Source: Carpediemonas membranifera (lineage: Eukaryota > Fornicata). From it: DNA of 64,000 nucleotides. Position numbers and translations under genes: made by a program. Each line of letters starts with the position of its first letter. Positions within the stretch are counted from its first letter, which is position 1. The notes below the pieces were generated by a model. The model worked only from the letters and a program-made list of their open reading frames with translations. It ran no database searches and was not told the origin of the DNA. Below, piece after piece: positions 1 to 8,271 of this stretch. The DNA lies in NCBI GenBank assembly GCA_019828565.1, contig JAHDYR010000005.1, positions 1,776,871 to 1,840,870 on the forward strand, in the 5' to 3' direction.

Positions 1-2136
1 TTTCTACATCTGAAGCTGGCCTATAGACTGCGGAAAGGCCAGTTCGTCAGGGCAATAACGCCGCTTTTGCTCGACATCATCAGTGGCGAAAGGTACACTG
101 AGATCCTCTCCCATGCCCGGCTAGTTGCGCTACCGAAGGGGGCGGGCAACGTGCGCCCCATCGCCATGGGCGAGTGTCTACGCCGCGTGGCCGGGAAGGC
201 TTTGGCCCGCGTGGTTGGCCTGCGCCTTGCCGCGGACGGGGTCTGCTCTGGCCAGTATGGACTGGGCGAGCCCTGTGGTCTTGACTGTATGGCTGACCTT
301 CTGGCAGAGAGGTATGCAGCAGGCGACCAGGTATGTGCCGTCGACATGACTAACGCATATGGAACGGTGTCCAGGCAGCACCTCCGGGACGTCGCAGAGG
401 CCTGGGTTCCCGCCCTGCTGCCGTACCTTGAGGTCATGTACCGTCAGGGTCGTCTGATCACCCCTACAGGACTCGTCATTCCGTCCAGGGAAGGGGTACA
501 GCAGGGGGATCCCATCTCTCCTGTCCTCTTCTCCCTGGCCATGAAACCTGTGCTAGACCAGCTGCGGTCTGAATTCCCGGACTGCGACCTGGTTGCATAC
601 CAGGATGATGCATACCTTGTCGCCCCCCGCGACACACCAAGCACACGTATTGATGCCTTCTTTGCTCGATGCGCCGCACTGGCGAACGGCGTGGGTATGA
701 AGGTCAACGCGGCCAAGTGTGTTGTCATCTCGAAGTTCGGGGTTTCGGGGAACATCCGGCGCGCTGTGTGCGGAAAGGCGGTCGGTGTCCCCATTGGGGA
801 TGCTGATGGCGAGGCTGCGGTAGTCGATGAAGTGTTCTGTGGCATGGAAGCGGCCATCGAAAGAATCGTTGCGATGGTGGAAGCAGTTGGTCCTGTTTCG
901 GCCGGTGTTGCCATCAATATGCTGAGATCGTGTGTTTTGGCAATGCCTTCGGCAATCTATCGGTCTGTCTCTCCAGTTCCCCACCAATCCAGGACAATTC
1001 AGCTGGAAAGGAAAATCCTTCGAGCGATTGGCGACATCCTGCAGAAAATGGGCAGATTGCAAGTTCCTACGCAGCGTATTGCGCTTGATTACGATGATTT
1101 CGGTCTTCGTATGCCTTTGCCATCGCTCGTGTGGAAGTGTGCATTTTTGGGCACAACACACCAACTGCACACACTACGCCCCAACAGGACCGTCCCTCAC
1201 CTTGACGAGTCGCTTTTCAAGCTCGATGGCAGCGCTGTATGGCCTGAAAGTGTCGAGGCTCTCTATGAGATCGAGGCCATGAAGCCTCAGAAGAAGCTAA
1301 CCAAATTCCATAGAGATGCATGGGTGCTTGAGTTCCGCCCCAATCAGCCTGCTGACTTCGAGTTATGCCCAGATGCCGCCGTTCAGGCTCTACCGGAGTC
1401 AGCTGGCCGCCCCGCCCCCGCTGCCGGAGCACTCCGCAAGGAGGCCTCCCTCACGCCCTTGGAGCTCGATCCGGCTCCACTGGGGTCCCTCTTTGTTCCC
1501 ATTGTGCGGGCGCACCTCGACACGGCCCCATTCGAGGAGCTGCCTGAGGTCTGCCCGCTGTGCAACGCGCAAGCCATCACGTGGAAGCACGCCCTCTCGT
1601 GCCCCAACCAGACCGGAGGTGCCGACGATGCCCGCCATGACCACATTCGGGACGTTGTACAGGCCGTTGTCAGTGACGATGACATATCTGGCCGTCCAAT
1701 GGCTGACGTGAAGCCCGAGCGCTGGCTCACCCGGGCCCACCCCAGGTTCCGGCAGGTGTCTGCCAGAGCGCCCACCCGCAAGAGGGCCGACCTCAAGGTC
1801 TCTGGTGAGCGTGACGTGGTTGGCAACGTGGTCCATGACGACGTCTATGTCGATTTTTACTGTGGAGTCAACCCGCGCGCGGCTGAGCTGGAGAAGGCCA
1901 GGGAGTACCAGAACTGGGCTATTACATTTATCCCAGCCGCCACCACCGTCCTGGGTGAGACTGAGTCCCGCATCACCGAGTGCTGGGCCGTGAAGCTCTG
2001 TGAGGCGATCGCCCGCCCCCACCTGGTCCCCAGGGTCAAGCACCGCACCTTCCTCTCGGTCTGGGCAGACAACATCCGCGTCTGGTCGGACTATGTCTCC
2101 CAGTGCAAGGCCCGTTGGGCCGAGCACCACCAATAA
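1..2136 (+). CDS. Non-LTR retrotransposon reverse transcriptase with restriction-like endonuclease domain (5' end outside window)
   Basis: Frame 1 is open from the first base, so the protein starts upstream of the window; 711 residues are visible. The reverse transcriptase core is clear: motif A VDMTNAYG, motif B GVQQGDPISPVLF and motif C YQDD, where LINEs usually have F/YADD. Towards the C-terminus there is a zinc motif, CPLC followed by HALSC, and then a segment RADL...VYVDF...KAREY. That segment resembles the PD-(D/E)XK restriction-like endonuclease of R2/CRE/NeSL-type elements, which lie downstream of RT. No apurinic endonuclease is visible, but the N-terminus is missing. The element ends about 190 bases before a tRNA gene. 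RT is certain; the clade is inferred. The frame is intact to its stop, so this copy may be young. Confidence 0.85.
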   Translation, partial: FLHLKLAYRLRKGQFVRAITPLLLDIISGERYTEILSHARLVALPKGAGNVRPIAMGECLRRVAGKALARVVGLRLAADGVCSGQYGLGEPCGLDCMADLLAERYAAGDQVCAVDMTNAYGTVSRQHLRDVAEAWVPALLPYLEVMYRQGRLITPTGLVIPSREGVQQGDPISPVLFSLAMKPVLDQLRSEFPDCDLVAYQDDAYLVAPRDTPSTRIDAFFARCAALANGVGMKVNAAKCVVISKFGVSGNIRRAVCGKAVGVPIGDADGEAAVVDEVFCGMEAAIERIVAMVEAVGPVSAGVAINMLRSCVLAMPSAIYRSVSPVPHQSRTIQLERKILRAIGDILQKMGRLQVPTQRIALDYDDFGLRMPLPSLVWKCAFLGTTHQLHTLRPNRTVPHLDESLFKLDGSAVWPESVEALYEIEAMKPQKKLTKFHRDAWVLEFRPNQPADFELCPDAAVQALPESAGRPAPAAGALRKEASLTPLELDPAPLGSLFVPIVRAHLDTAPFEELPEVCPLCNAQAITWKHALSCPNQTGGADDARHDHIRDVVQAVVSDDDISGRPMADVKPERWLTRAHPRFRQVSARAPTRKRADLKVSGERDVVGNVVHDDVYVDFYCGVNPRAAELEKAREYQNWAITFIPAATTVLGETESRITECWAVKLCEAIARPHLVPRVKHRTFLSVWADNIRVWSDYVSQCKARWAEHHQ

Positions 2137-2328
2137 TCTGCCCTCCCCACAAAATGCCGGAGTCGCGACTCGGCTGACTCGGCCACTCTAGGCTGCGTCG
2201 TCCCCGAGCCCCCCTGCGCCTCCCGCCCCATCGCCGCATCGCATAACGCATCCCCTGCCCCCGCGCGAGAGTAGTTGCTCGAAATTCCGCGGAGTCGCGT
2301 GTCGTTCGGACAACCTGGGAAAGTAAAT

Positions 2329-2401
2329 TCGGCCATGGTATAGCTGGTTAGAACATAAGACTCTCACTCTTAAGACCCGGGTTCGAGTCCCGGTGGCCGA
2401 G
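2329..2401 (+). tRNA. tRNA-Glu (anticodon CTC)
   Basis: The acceptor stem TCGGCCA pairs with TGGCCGA. The anticodon arm is TAAGA-CTCTCAC-TCTTA with anticodon CTC. The T-arm contains GGTTCGAGTCC, a perfect internal B box. There is no intron. No run of four or more T follows in the 81-base spacer before the next tRNA. Confidence 0.93.
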
Positions 2402-2482
2402 AATTTATTCAACAATTTCAGTCGTGTCGATCAGTGTCGATTAGATTTATTTATATCTATCTCAGCTTTAAAAAATTACTTG

Positions 2483-2564
2483 GCTGTCATGGTCGAGTGG
2501 TCGAAGACGGAGGATTTAAGTCCCTCTCCAGCAATGGGCGTGGGTTCGAACCCCACTGGCAGCA
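2483..2564 (+). tRNA. tRNA-Leu (anticodon TAA)
   Basis: The acceptor stem GCTGTCA pairs with TGGCAGC (one G-T pair). The anticodon loop TTTAAGT gives TAA, with a possible A-C mismatch at the last stem pair. The long class II variable arm (TCCAGCAATGGGC) and the T-arm GGTTCGAACCC are as expected for leucine tRNA. No intron is seen. Confidence 0.92.
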
Positions 2565-2580
2565 ACGGCCCCTGGGGGCA

Positions 2581-2585
2581 TTTTT
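2581..2585 (+). terminator. Likely RNA polymerase III terminator (T5) after tRNA-Leu
   Basis: Five T residues lie 17 bases after the tRNA-Leu 3' end. This is the first T-run of four or more downstream of tRNA-Glu. Confidence 0.6.
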
Positions 2586-2614
2586 CAAAAATCTCGAGCA
2601 GGATGCCAACCTCA

Positions 2615-2672
2615 ATCCACAAAGTGTGGCTCTATAACAGAGAGCCCTCCTCTTAAATCCAACCAAAATGGG
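2615..2672 (-). repeat. Split direct repeat B2 of the tyrosine-recombinase element
   Basis: Identical to B1 (about 2854-2911) from ATCCACAAAGTGTGGCTC through AAAATGGG. It is followed by a nine-base G-run and then GAGTATTTACTT. Confidence 0.85.
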
Positions 2673-2773
2673 GGGGGGCGAGTATTTACTTCGGGTGGCT
2701 TCCCCGAGCTCTTATGACAGACCCGGGTAAATCCTCGTCTCGCGATCCGGTCAGGTCCGAAACGGCTCCGACA

Positions 2774-2854
2774 CCTGCCGATGCGTTTCGAAGTGTGACC
2801 TAAAGTGCACATTTATCGGCGCGCGCAGGTGCCAGTGATGGTCCTGTGACAGGA
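2774..2854 (-). repeat. Split direct repeat A2 of the tyrosine-recombinase element
   Basis: 81 bases identical to A1 at 6203-6283. It contains the initiator-like GTGCACTTTAGG on the minus strand. Confidence 0.88.
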
Positions 2855-2911
2855 TCCACAAAGTGTGGCTCTATAACAGAGAGCCCTCCTCTTAAATCCA
2901 ACCAAAATGGG
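2855..2911 (-). repeat. Split direct repeat B1 of the tyrosine-recombinase element
   Basis: Abuts A2 directly and matches B2 over its whole length. Confidence 0.85.
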
Positions 2912-3066
2912 ACAATCCCGCAAGACGTCCCTGTGGGACTAAAGCTTTGGGCCGGCGAGTCTATCTCGCCTCGACCAGAGTTAAGAATTAATGATGAATC
3001 CAGGCCGGCGAGTCCGTCTCGCCTCGGCCGTTCCCCTCGAACGCGGATGTTTAATGGAGGGGGTGG
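2912..3066 (-). other. Recombinase 3' untranslated region with two matching small hairpins
   Basis: Two copies of GGCGAG-(5 bases)-CTCGCC, at 2954-2970 and 3007-3023, each embedded in GGCCGGCGAGTC. They lie between the recombinase stop and B1. They could be a transcript-end signal or a recombinase or RNA-binding site; the function is not known. Confidence 0.5.
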
Positions 3067-4218
3067 TTAAAAGTGGGGCCCGAGAAGGCTGAGGTTCATC
3101 CTCCTGGTGAGGTCCTCGTTTGTTCTGATGGCGTCAGCGATATAGCTGCGGAGGGAGGTGACGTCCTTCCATGTGCCCATTGAGAGGATCACCTCCAGCG
3201 GGACTCCTGATAGAGCCATCTCCGACGCTGCCCCCTTACGGAAGCTGTGGAGACCCGTCCGTGGACCGAACAACGCCTTCACGACTCGTCGGAGGTGTGC
3301 GGCTGTGAGCGGTTTGTCTCTGCTCAGGCGCCCGTTGACTATGACTCGCCAGATGGGGGTGTCATCAGCCAGGTAGTGTGTGCCCTCGACCCAGCGTCTA
3401 AGTGCCAAGGCCGGGTTGAAGGCGGCTGATAGCCATACGTATGGTACGCGCTTCTTAACTCCCGTTAGGATGGTCTTGGTCCGCTGAATGTGTAGGAGAA
3501 TGTCGCCGTTCTTGAGTAGCTCCAGGTCGGCCGGGCATAGGGAGAGTATCTCGATGCCTCTGGACACCGTCAGATAGGCGACTGCCCCAAAGAGACATGC
3601 CTGATATGACTCAAAGTCGTCACTCCGGCGCCCCAGTGCCTCGATCATCTCAGCCTTGGTGATGGCGCCCTTAGCCGCCTGCTTAACGATGTACTTGGAG
3701 TTGGCGGGCGGATGCCAGTCTTTGAGGAACTCCTGTAGCTGAACAATCCAGTAGCCCTTCCTCGCCACGTTCGATGGCCCGCAGAAGGAGCCTTCGTCCT
3801 TGAGGAAGGCTACAAGCTGGTCTCGATCCGACAGGCTGCGATCGCGAGAGCCTTCGAACCTGGCCACCCAGCCGGCCACCGTCCGAGCAGACGCGTGATT
3901 AAGGTGAATCACTCTGTCCGACCTGAGGACTCTGTGGAAAACGTCCTGAACGCCATCACATTGAACCGTAGGCGTCCTCTGTCCTGTAGGTGAAGTAGGT
4001 GGGCCAGATCTGAGCTCGAAGCCGGGACGGAGAGACGGAGTTTCCAGGACGTCCAACTCTTGAGGAGTCTCATCTCCGGCGCTTGAACCTCTGGGTAGAG
4101 GAGAAAGACTGCTGAGGTCCAAGACCTCGGGTGTCCAGTCTGAGTCTGAACTCTCGCTGTCGCTATCTTCTGGACTATGGCTGCCATAGACGAATTGGGG
4201 GCCCAGAGGACGCGACAT
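3067..4218 (-). CDS. Tyrosine recombinase of DIRS/Ngaro-type retrotransposon
   Basis: 383 residues from the ATG at 4218; the frame is open further upstream but shadows the RT there. An acidic, serine-rich N-terminal stretch (EDSDSESSDSD) precedes the catalytic domain. Visible active-site residues are Arg in VSRGIEIL, HxxR in LHSFRKG, Trp in SMGTW (the position often His or Trp in this superfamily) and the nucleophile Tyr in LRSYI near the C-terminus. The enzyme would insert the circular DNA form of the element. It overlaps the RT-RNase H ORF by about 310 bases in another frame, which is usual for these elements. The precise start is uncertain. Confidence 0.87.
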   Translation of the reverse strand: MSRPLGPQFVYGSHSPEDSDSESSDSDWTPEVLDLSSLSPLPRGSSAGDETPQELDVLETPSLRPGFELRSGPPTSPTGQRTPTVQCDGVQDVFHRVLRSDRVIHLNHASARTVAGWVARFEGSRDRSLSDRDQLVAFLKDEGSFCGPSNVARKGYWIVQLQEFLKDWHPPANSKYIVKQAAKGAITKAEMIEALGRRSDDFESYQACLFGAVAYLTVSRGIEILSLCPADLELLKNGDILLHIQRTKTILTGVKKRVPYVWLSAAFNPALALRRWVEGTHYLADDTPIWRVIVNGRLSRDKPLTAAHLRRVVKALFGPRTGLHSFRKGAASEMALSGVPLEVILSMGTWKDVTSLRSYIADAIRTNEDLTRRMNLSLLGPHF

Positions 4219-5705
4219 CCAAGCCTTACGTCTACGTCCGTTGAGACTGTCTGGACTGGACCCCACTCCGCGAGGACAGATTCCATGCTGGACTCCAGAG
4301 AGGAAGGGAGTCGTGAGAAGCCTCTGGACAGCCGATCTGCTGCCAGGTTGATGATGCCCGGAGTGTGTAGTCCACGGAGTGTCAGGTTCCGGTCCTCCGC
4401 CTCCTTCTGGATCTGGGCTAGAATGTGCAGGGCCTGAGGTGGAGCCTTCGTAGACCCCGCCTTGTTGAGCCAGGCCAGAGCTGATGTGTTGTCTGAGAAG
4501 ATCGATAGCTCGCGTTGGGAACTCTGTCTGCCGATCAGACGGATGCCCTGTAGGATTCCCGCGAGCTCCTTCACGTTGATAGATTCTGCTCTTAGTTCTG
4601 GAGTGAACGTGCCCGAGGCTGAGGTCCCATACTCGCCGTGCACGGCTGCTCCCCACTTGACTCCAGATGCGTCTGTCGATACGACGAGGTCTAAGGAGGG
4701 GTGAGCGCCCCAAAGCGACTGAAGTTCTCTGATGTCTCGGACTGGGCGCTCTCTTAGCAGTAGCAGCCACTCTTGCAGTAGCTCCTTGGAGAGTGGGTCC
4801 TGTTGAAGGTGTCTCAGCCGGAGGAAAACCCCGTGGGCGGTTGTAGCGAAGTAAGTCAGTCTCCCGAGGATCTTGGCCCAAGTCTCCTGATCGATGGTCT
4901 TGCCTGCCAGAGCCTGATGAATGTGAGAGGAGTAACGTTTGGCCTTGTCCGCCGGGAGGCGTATTGTAAAACTCGCGGAGTCTATCACGAGCCCCAGATA
5001 GACCAATGACTGAGTCGGTGCCCATTCTGACTTCTCCTCTGAGGTGAGGACACAGAGGTCGGCTAGAGTCCGCCTGATGCGCGGCACCGCCCTCCTCAGG
5101 ATTTCTCGGTCGCGGTGAAATAAGAGGAAGTCGTCGAGGTAGACAACGATGGTAAGACCCGTCCGAAGGGCTAGTATCTTGGCGAGTTGGTTGGTGATCG
5201 TCTGAAACACGAACGGCGATGCGCGCCAGCCGAAGCCTAGCACTCTGTACTGAAACGCTCGTCCGTCTGGAAGATAGACTCCTAGCAGCTTGCGGTCCTC
5301 CTTCCGTACTGGTACTTGATGGTACCCGGACTTGAGGTCGAACTTGACCATCCAGTCGCCCCTCTGGAGAAGGGAGAGAGCTCTGCGCAGACCGTAGAGC
5401 CGGAAGGATGAGCGCTCTGCCGAGCAGTCGTTCAGTATCGTGAGGTTGTGAATGATCCTCTTCGACTCGCCCTTCGGCACAGTAAACAGCGAGGCGGTGT
5501 GTCGCAGGGAAGAGGGATTCACTTGCTCTATGACGCCTGTCTCTATCAAGGAAGGAATCTGCTGGACAATGAATGGGTCGACTGTCGGCTGTTGCCTTGG
5601 TGCTGGTGGTTGACTTCTCAGACGGATCTCGACCCCGTATCGTAACCAGTTGATCACCCGTTGTGATGCTCCCAACCTCTGCCACTCCCTCCACGCCGCG
5701 TTCAT
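3909..5705 (-). CDS. Reverse transcriptase-RNase H of DIRS/Ngaro-type retrotransposon
   Basis: 598 residues beginning at ATG 5705, 14 bases after the gag stop. The RT part has the FDLKSGYHQVPV motif A region, GFGWRASPFVFQ and the catalytic YLDDFLLF. The RNase H part follows with STDAS, ELRAESINVKEL, SDNTSALAW and ADRLSR, supplying the expected acidic residues. It copies the element RNA into DNA. The C-terminal tail after about residue 450 reads through the recombinase overlap and has no recognisable domain. Confidence 0.9.
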   Translation of the reverse strand: MNAAWREWQRLGASQRVINWLRYGVEIRLRSQPPAPRQQPTVDPFIVQQIPSLIETGVIEQVNPSSLRHTASLFTVPKGESKRIIHNLTILNDCSAERSSFRLYGLRRALSLLQRGDWMVKFDLKSGYHQVPVRKEDRKLLGVYLPDGRAFQYRVLGFGWRASPFVFQTITNQLAKILALRTGLTIVVYLDDFLLFHRDREILRRAVPRIRRTLADLCVLTSEEKSEWAPTQSLVYLGLVIDSASFTIRLPADKAKRYSSHIHQALAGKTIDQETWAKILGRLTYFATTAHGVFLRLRHLQQDPLSKELLQEWLLLLRERPVRDIRELQSLWGAHPSLDLVVSTDASGVKWGAAVHGEYGTSASGTFTPELRAESINVKELAGILQGIRLIGRQSSQRELSIFSDNTSALAWLNKAGSTKAPPQALHILAQIQKEAEDRNLTLRGLHTPGIINLAADRLSRGFSRLPSSLESSMESVLAEWGPVQTVSTDVDVRLGCRVLWAPNSSMAAIVQKIATARVQTQTGHPRSWTSAVFLLYPEVQAPEMRLLKSWTSWKLRLSVPASSSDLAHLLHLQDRGRLRFNVMAFRTFSTESSGRTE

Positions 5706-5719
5706 GCATGGAAAGAGGG

Positions 5720-6202
5720 TTAGGTGTGGGCTCTCTTGCCGGAGGATCCTGTCTGAGTGCGACCTCGGTCCTGAGCGCGGCCACCGCGGCGAAAATTAGC
5801 GTCGCGCTTATCGCCCTTAGACTTGGCGCGGGCCGCCAGTTCCAGGACCTCGTCGCGATCAGGCACGCCCTTCGCCTTGCAATAGTTCTCGAACCGCTCT
5901 GCAGTAGCGTCAGTGTACACGTCCTTGATTAGAAGGTACTGGATTCTTGCAAAGAGAATGTTCCCGATCTCCTTCATCTTTGCGCCGTTCTCGATCCTAT
6001 TCATGGTCTTGTATACGAATCTGGCCTCATCTTCGAGGCCGAACCTCTTTGGCATCTCCAGGAACAGTGGACGGCGAGCTGCTTCTGCTTGCTGCTCCAA
6101 AATTGCTTCCGATTGTATCTTAACCAAGCGCTCCAGCTTCTCGATACGCTTGTTAAGCTCATCGGGACTGTCTTGCGGCGGCAGGTCTTCGTTATCAGAC
6201 AT
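5720..6202 (-). CDS. Gag-like ORF1 of DIRS/Ngaro-type retrotransposon
   Basis: 160 residues from ATG 6202; the frame is open upstream through repeat A1, but this ATG lies 26 bases downstream of the initiator-like motif. A predicted coiled coil (residues about 18-45, LNKRIEKLERLVKIQ) is followed by a helical region and a basic, Arg/Gly-rich tail (GDKRDANFRRGGRAQ) likely to bind nucleic acid. No zinc knuckle is seen. Position and composition indicate a structural protein; there is no sequence signature beyond that. Confidence 0.7.
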   Translation of the reverse strand: MSDNEDLPPQDSPDELNKRIEKLERLVKIQSEAILEQQAEAARRPLFLEMPKRFGLEDEARFVYKTMNRIENGAKMKEIGNILFARIQYLLIKDVYTDATAERFENYCKAKGVPDRDEVLELAARAKSKGDKRDANFRRGGRAQDRGRTQTGSSGKRAHT

Positions 6203-6283
6203 CCTGCCGATGCGTTTCGAAGTGTGACCTAAAGTGCACATTTATCGGCGCGCGCAGGTGCCAGTGATGGTCCTGTGACAGGA
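6203..6283 (-). repeat. Split direct repeat A1 (5' end of the element)
   Basis: 81 bases identical to A2. It forms the 5' terminus on the minus strand and ends one base before the gag ATG. Confidence 0.88.
6228..6239 (-). promoter_or_regulatory. Initiator-like motif GTGCACTTTAGG before gag
   Basis: Matches the motif found at host gene starts, in coding orientation, 26 bases before the gag ATG. It lies inside repeat A1, so it would be carried to each new site. Confidence 0.6.
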
Positions 6284-6416
6284 GACAATCTGGCGCAGCT
6301 AGCTCTCCTAGCCTCATGTCATTCTTTCGAGATAACTAAACCAACGGGGGGGGGGCACTTATTTACTTGCTTCTCGTTGTAGCGCCACTAACAGTGCTCC
6401 TACCTATACTCCTACT
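6284..6416. other. Flank with degenerate element-end sequence
   Basis: Around 6335-6370 the sequence CTAAACCAAC, a ten-base G-run and then CACTTATTTACTT resembles the B2 end plus its G-run and TATTTACTT at 2655-2690. This may be the remnant of an older related element just outside A1. No gene is seen. Confidence 0.35.
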
Positions 6417-6668
6417 CTATTCCAAGGGGAGGCAAGTATTAATTCTCTGATTGGAATTCGCAGTTTCCTGCCGCGATCTGTGAATGAGGCAGACGTCCCG
6501 TGTCCGAAGTCTCGTCGGCCATTCGAACTGGCCATCCTGATTCGATCGCACGACATGCCGGAACCGAGGGTCGATTTTGCTTTTGTCCTTGACTTGGCGA
6601 CTCCGCGCCAAAATCGAGCGACCGAATTTTGCGTCCGCGCTCCCTGCGCTGGAGTCGCGTCGGCGCAT
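6417..6668 (-). CDS. Possible small gene, 83 residues
   Basis: An ATG at 6668 lies 35 bases after an initiator-like motif on the same strand (6704-6716), the spacing seen for other genes here. The predicted protein is basic, lacks membrane segments and resembles nothing I recognise. Overlapping frames on both strands are also open for 80-120 codons because the region is GC-rich, so the ORF alone is weak evidence. An RNA gene using the same motif is an alternative. Confidence 0.3.
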   Translation of the reverse strand: MRRRDSSAGSADAKFGRSILARSRQVKDKSKIDPRFRHVVRSNQDGQFEWPTRLRTRDVCLIHRSRQETANSNQRINTCLPLE

Positions 6669-6703
6669 CTACGCGCCCTATCACTCGCAGAGTACTCCTC
6701 TCT

Positions 6704-6716
6704 CCTAAAAGTGCAC
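6704..6716 (-). promoter_or_regulatory. Initiator-like motif GTGCACTTTTAGG
   Basis: One T longer than the consensus and oriented towards the small ORF at 6668. Confidence 0.45.
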
Positions 6717-6804
6717 TTGAAGTTGCCAAAAGCGCCAATTCGAGCTGACGCACTCCTTAGCGAAAGTCCCACCATATGTATGCATTTATCAATCCCACAA
6801 TAAA

Positions 6805-8076
6805 TCAGTGCGAGTGGTAGTTATAGCCGAAGAACTCGTAGTCCTGCATGAGGACGGGCGCGAGAAGCCCCCATAGGTAGAGCCCCGCGGACACCAGCAC
6901 AGCGACGAGTACGGCGACGGGGACGTACCAGGCGAAGGTGCCACTGCCGAGGGTGCCGAATGCGACGGGAATGGAGGCCGCTGCCAGGGCGAGTACGAGG
7001 TGGAATCGCCAGTAGGGGTACGAGATGTCGGCGCCGGACTCGGGATCGTCGTCCTCGCCGGAGTCGTAGCCCTCGAGGTCGTCAGCCTTGAGGTCGGCCT
7101 GTGCGAAGAGAGGCTTGAAGGAGACGGTCGAGACGCACGCCGTGATGATGGCGATGATCAGGAAAACGCCGCCCCAGATGGTGTGCACGAACTTGAAGAC
7201 GGTGTTGAATAGGGAGCCGAAGATGTAGTTCAGCCAGTAGTTGTTGAACAGAGAACCGAACTGCAGGGGGCAATAGGACAGGTTGTCGACGGCCACCTTA
7301 CGGAGGAACGGGTTGATGATGTGTCCCCAGAACTCGGCGTTCGCGGAGATGGCGACGATAACGAGGAAGGTCAAGAAGAGCGAGATCACGGCCGCGACAA
7401 AGACGGAGCCGCGGGCGACGACGGCGGAGACGACCATGATAGTGATGACCAGGGCGATGCCGAGGGCGTAAAGGACCCAGACTGGGATGCAGAAGAAGTA
7501 AAGGACCGCCGATAGCAGGTACTGAAGGCCAGCAATGATTAGCAGCACGACGGAGGCGACGAGCAGGGCGGCCGGGGCAGCCCGCTCCATGATGGCGTTG
7601 TTGGCCCGGATGGAGAACTCGGCGAGGAGCAGGGTCTGGCACACGATGAACCCGACAGTCAGGATGAGGGCTACGGCCATCCAAGCGAACCAGGCGGGGT
7701 TGGGGATGAAGATGGTGATGATGTAGAGGATGATGAGGAGGGGGATCTTGAGCCACCACAGGCGTCTGTGGATGTTCTTGAAGCTGTGTGAGTGCTACAG
7801 AGGAGAGGGGGGGACGTACATGGTGCTGTTTGCGCTAAAGTTGGCAGCAAGTGTCAACCACATGAGGATGAAGTGGTAGACGAACAGTGAAAACGATACA
7901 CGGAGGAGGTGGAAGTATCCAATGGAGCTAGACGTGCTGAAGTAGCACCATGGCGTATAGATGAGGAATTTCCAGCAGAGCACGCCGCTTATGTGGTCCA
8001 GGATGAAGTCTGCGACGACAATCCAAAGAAGGAAGAGGAAAAACACGATTGTATAAAGAAACCGTGCGTTCTGCAT
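6805..8076 (-). CDS. Serine incorporator (Serinc/TMS1) family membrane protein, two exons
   Basis: Exons 8076-7820 and 7783-6805 join across a 36-nt intron (phase 2) to give 411 residues. The family pattern is clear: LLRVSFSLF in an early helix, then FKNIHRRLWWLKIP leading into a helix with FIPNPAWFAWM, and the C-terminal motif ISYPYWRFHLVLALA after an acidic loop (EGYDSGEDDDPES). About ten membrane helices are apparent. Serinc proteins sit in endomembranes and the plasma membrane and affect lipid distribution. The Cys-rich N-terminus typical of the family is missing, so an upstream exon is possible; the Met at 8076 is the best visible start. Without splicing, neither half is a complete family member. 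Confidence 0.82.
7784..7819 (-). other. Spliceosomal intron, 36 nt, in the Serinc gene
   Basis: Donor GTACGT, a pyrimidine-rich middle and acceptor CACTCACACAG. Removal joins ...NST to IFKNIHRR in frame. Confidence 0.82.
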
Positions 8077-8271
8077 GTTGCTCGGTGCTTTCGAGAAAGA
8101 TGTTGGGTTTCCTTCGAGTCAAACTCGGCAGCATCCAATCAGATGATGCCGGCGCCGGAGCCACGCCCAACAACCCAGCACCATCCAACACTATCCCCTC
8201 TCAATTTTACGTCATCGATCAAGCAATACCGAAACCAAGAACATTGAGAATACTGCAGGCAGACTTGAGAC

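Larger units (their letters stand above)
2615..6283 (-). mobile_element. DIRS/Ngaro/PAT-type tyrosine-recombinase retrotransposon, apparently complete
   Basis: On the minus strand the order is repeat A1 (6203-6283), gag, RT-RNase H, tyrosine recombinase, repeat B1 (2855-2911), repeat A2 (2774-2854, contiguous with B1) and repeat B2 (2615-2672). A1-ORFs-B1-A2-B2 is the split direct repeat layout known from PAT, Ngaro and Kangaroo elements. Those elements integrate by tyrosine recombinase and make no target duplication, and none is seen here. The A copies are identical over 81 bases and the B copies over about 58. All three ORFs are open, so the copy may be recent or active. One departure from the textbook layout is that about 100 bases separate A2 from B2. 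No methyltransferase of the DIRS1 type was seen. Confidence 0.88.
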
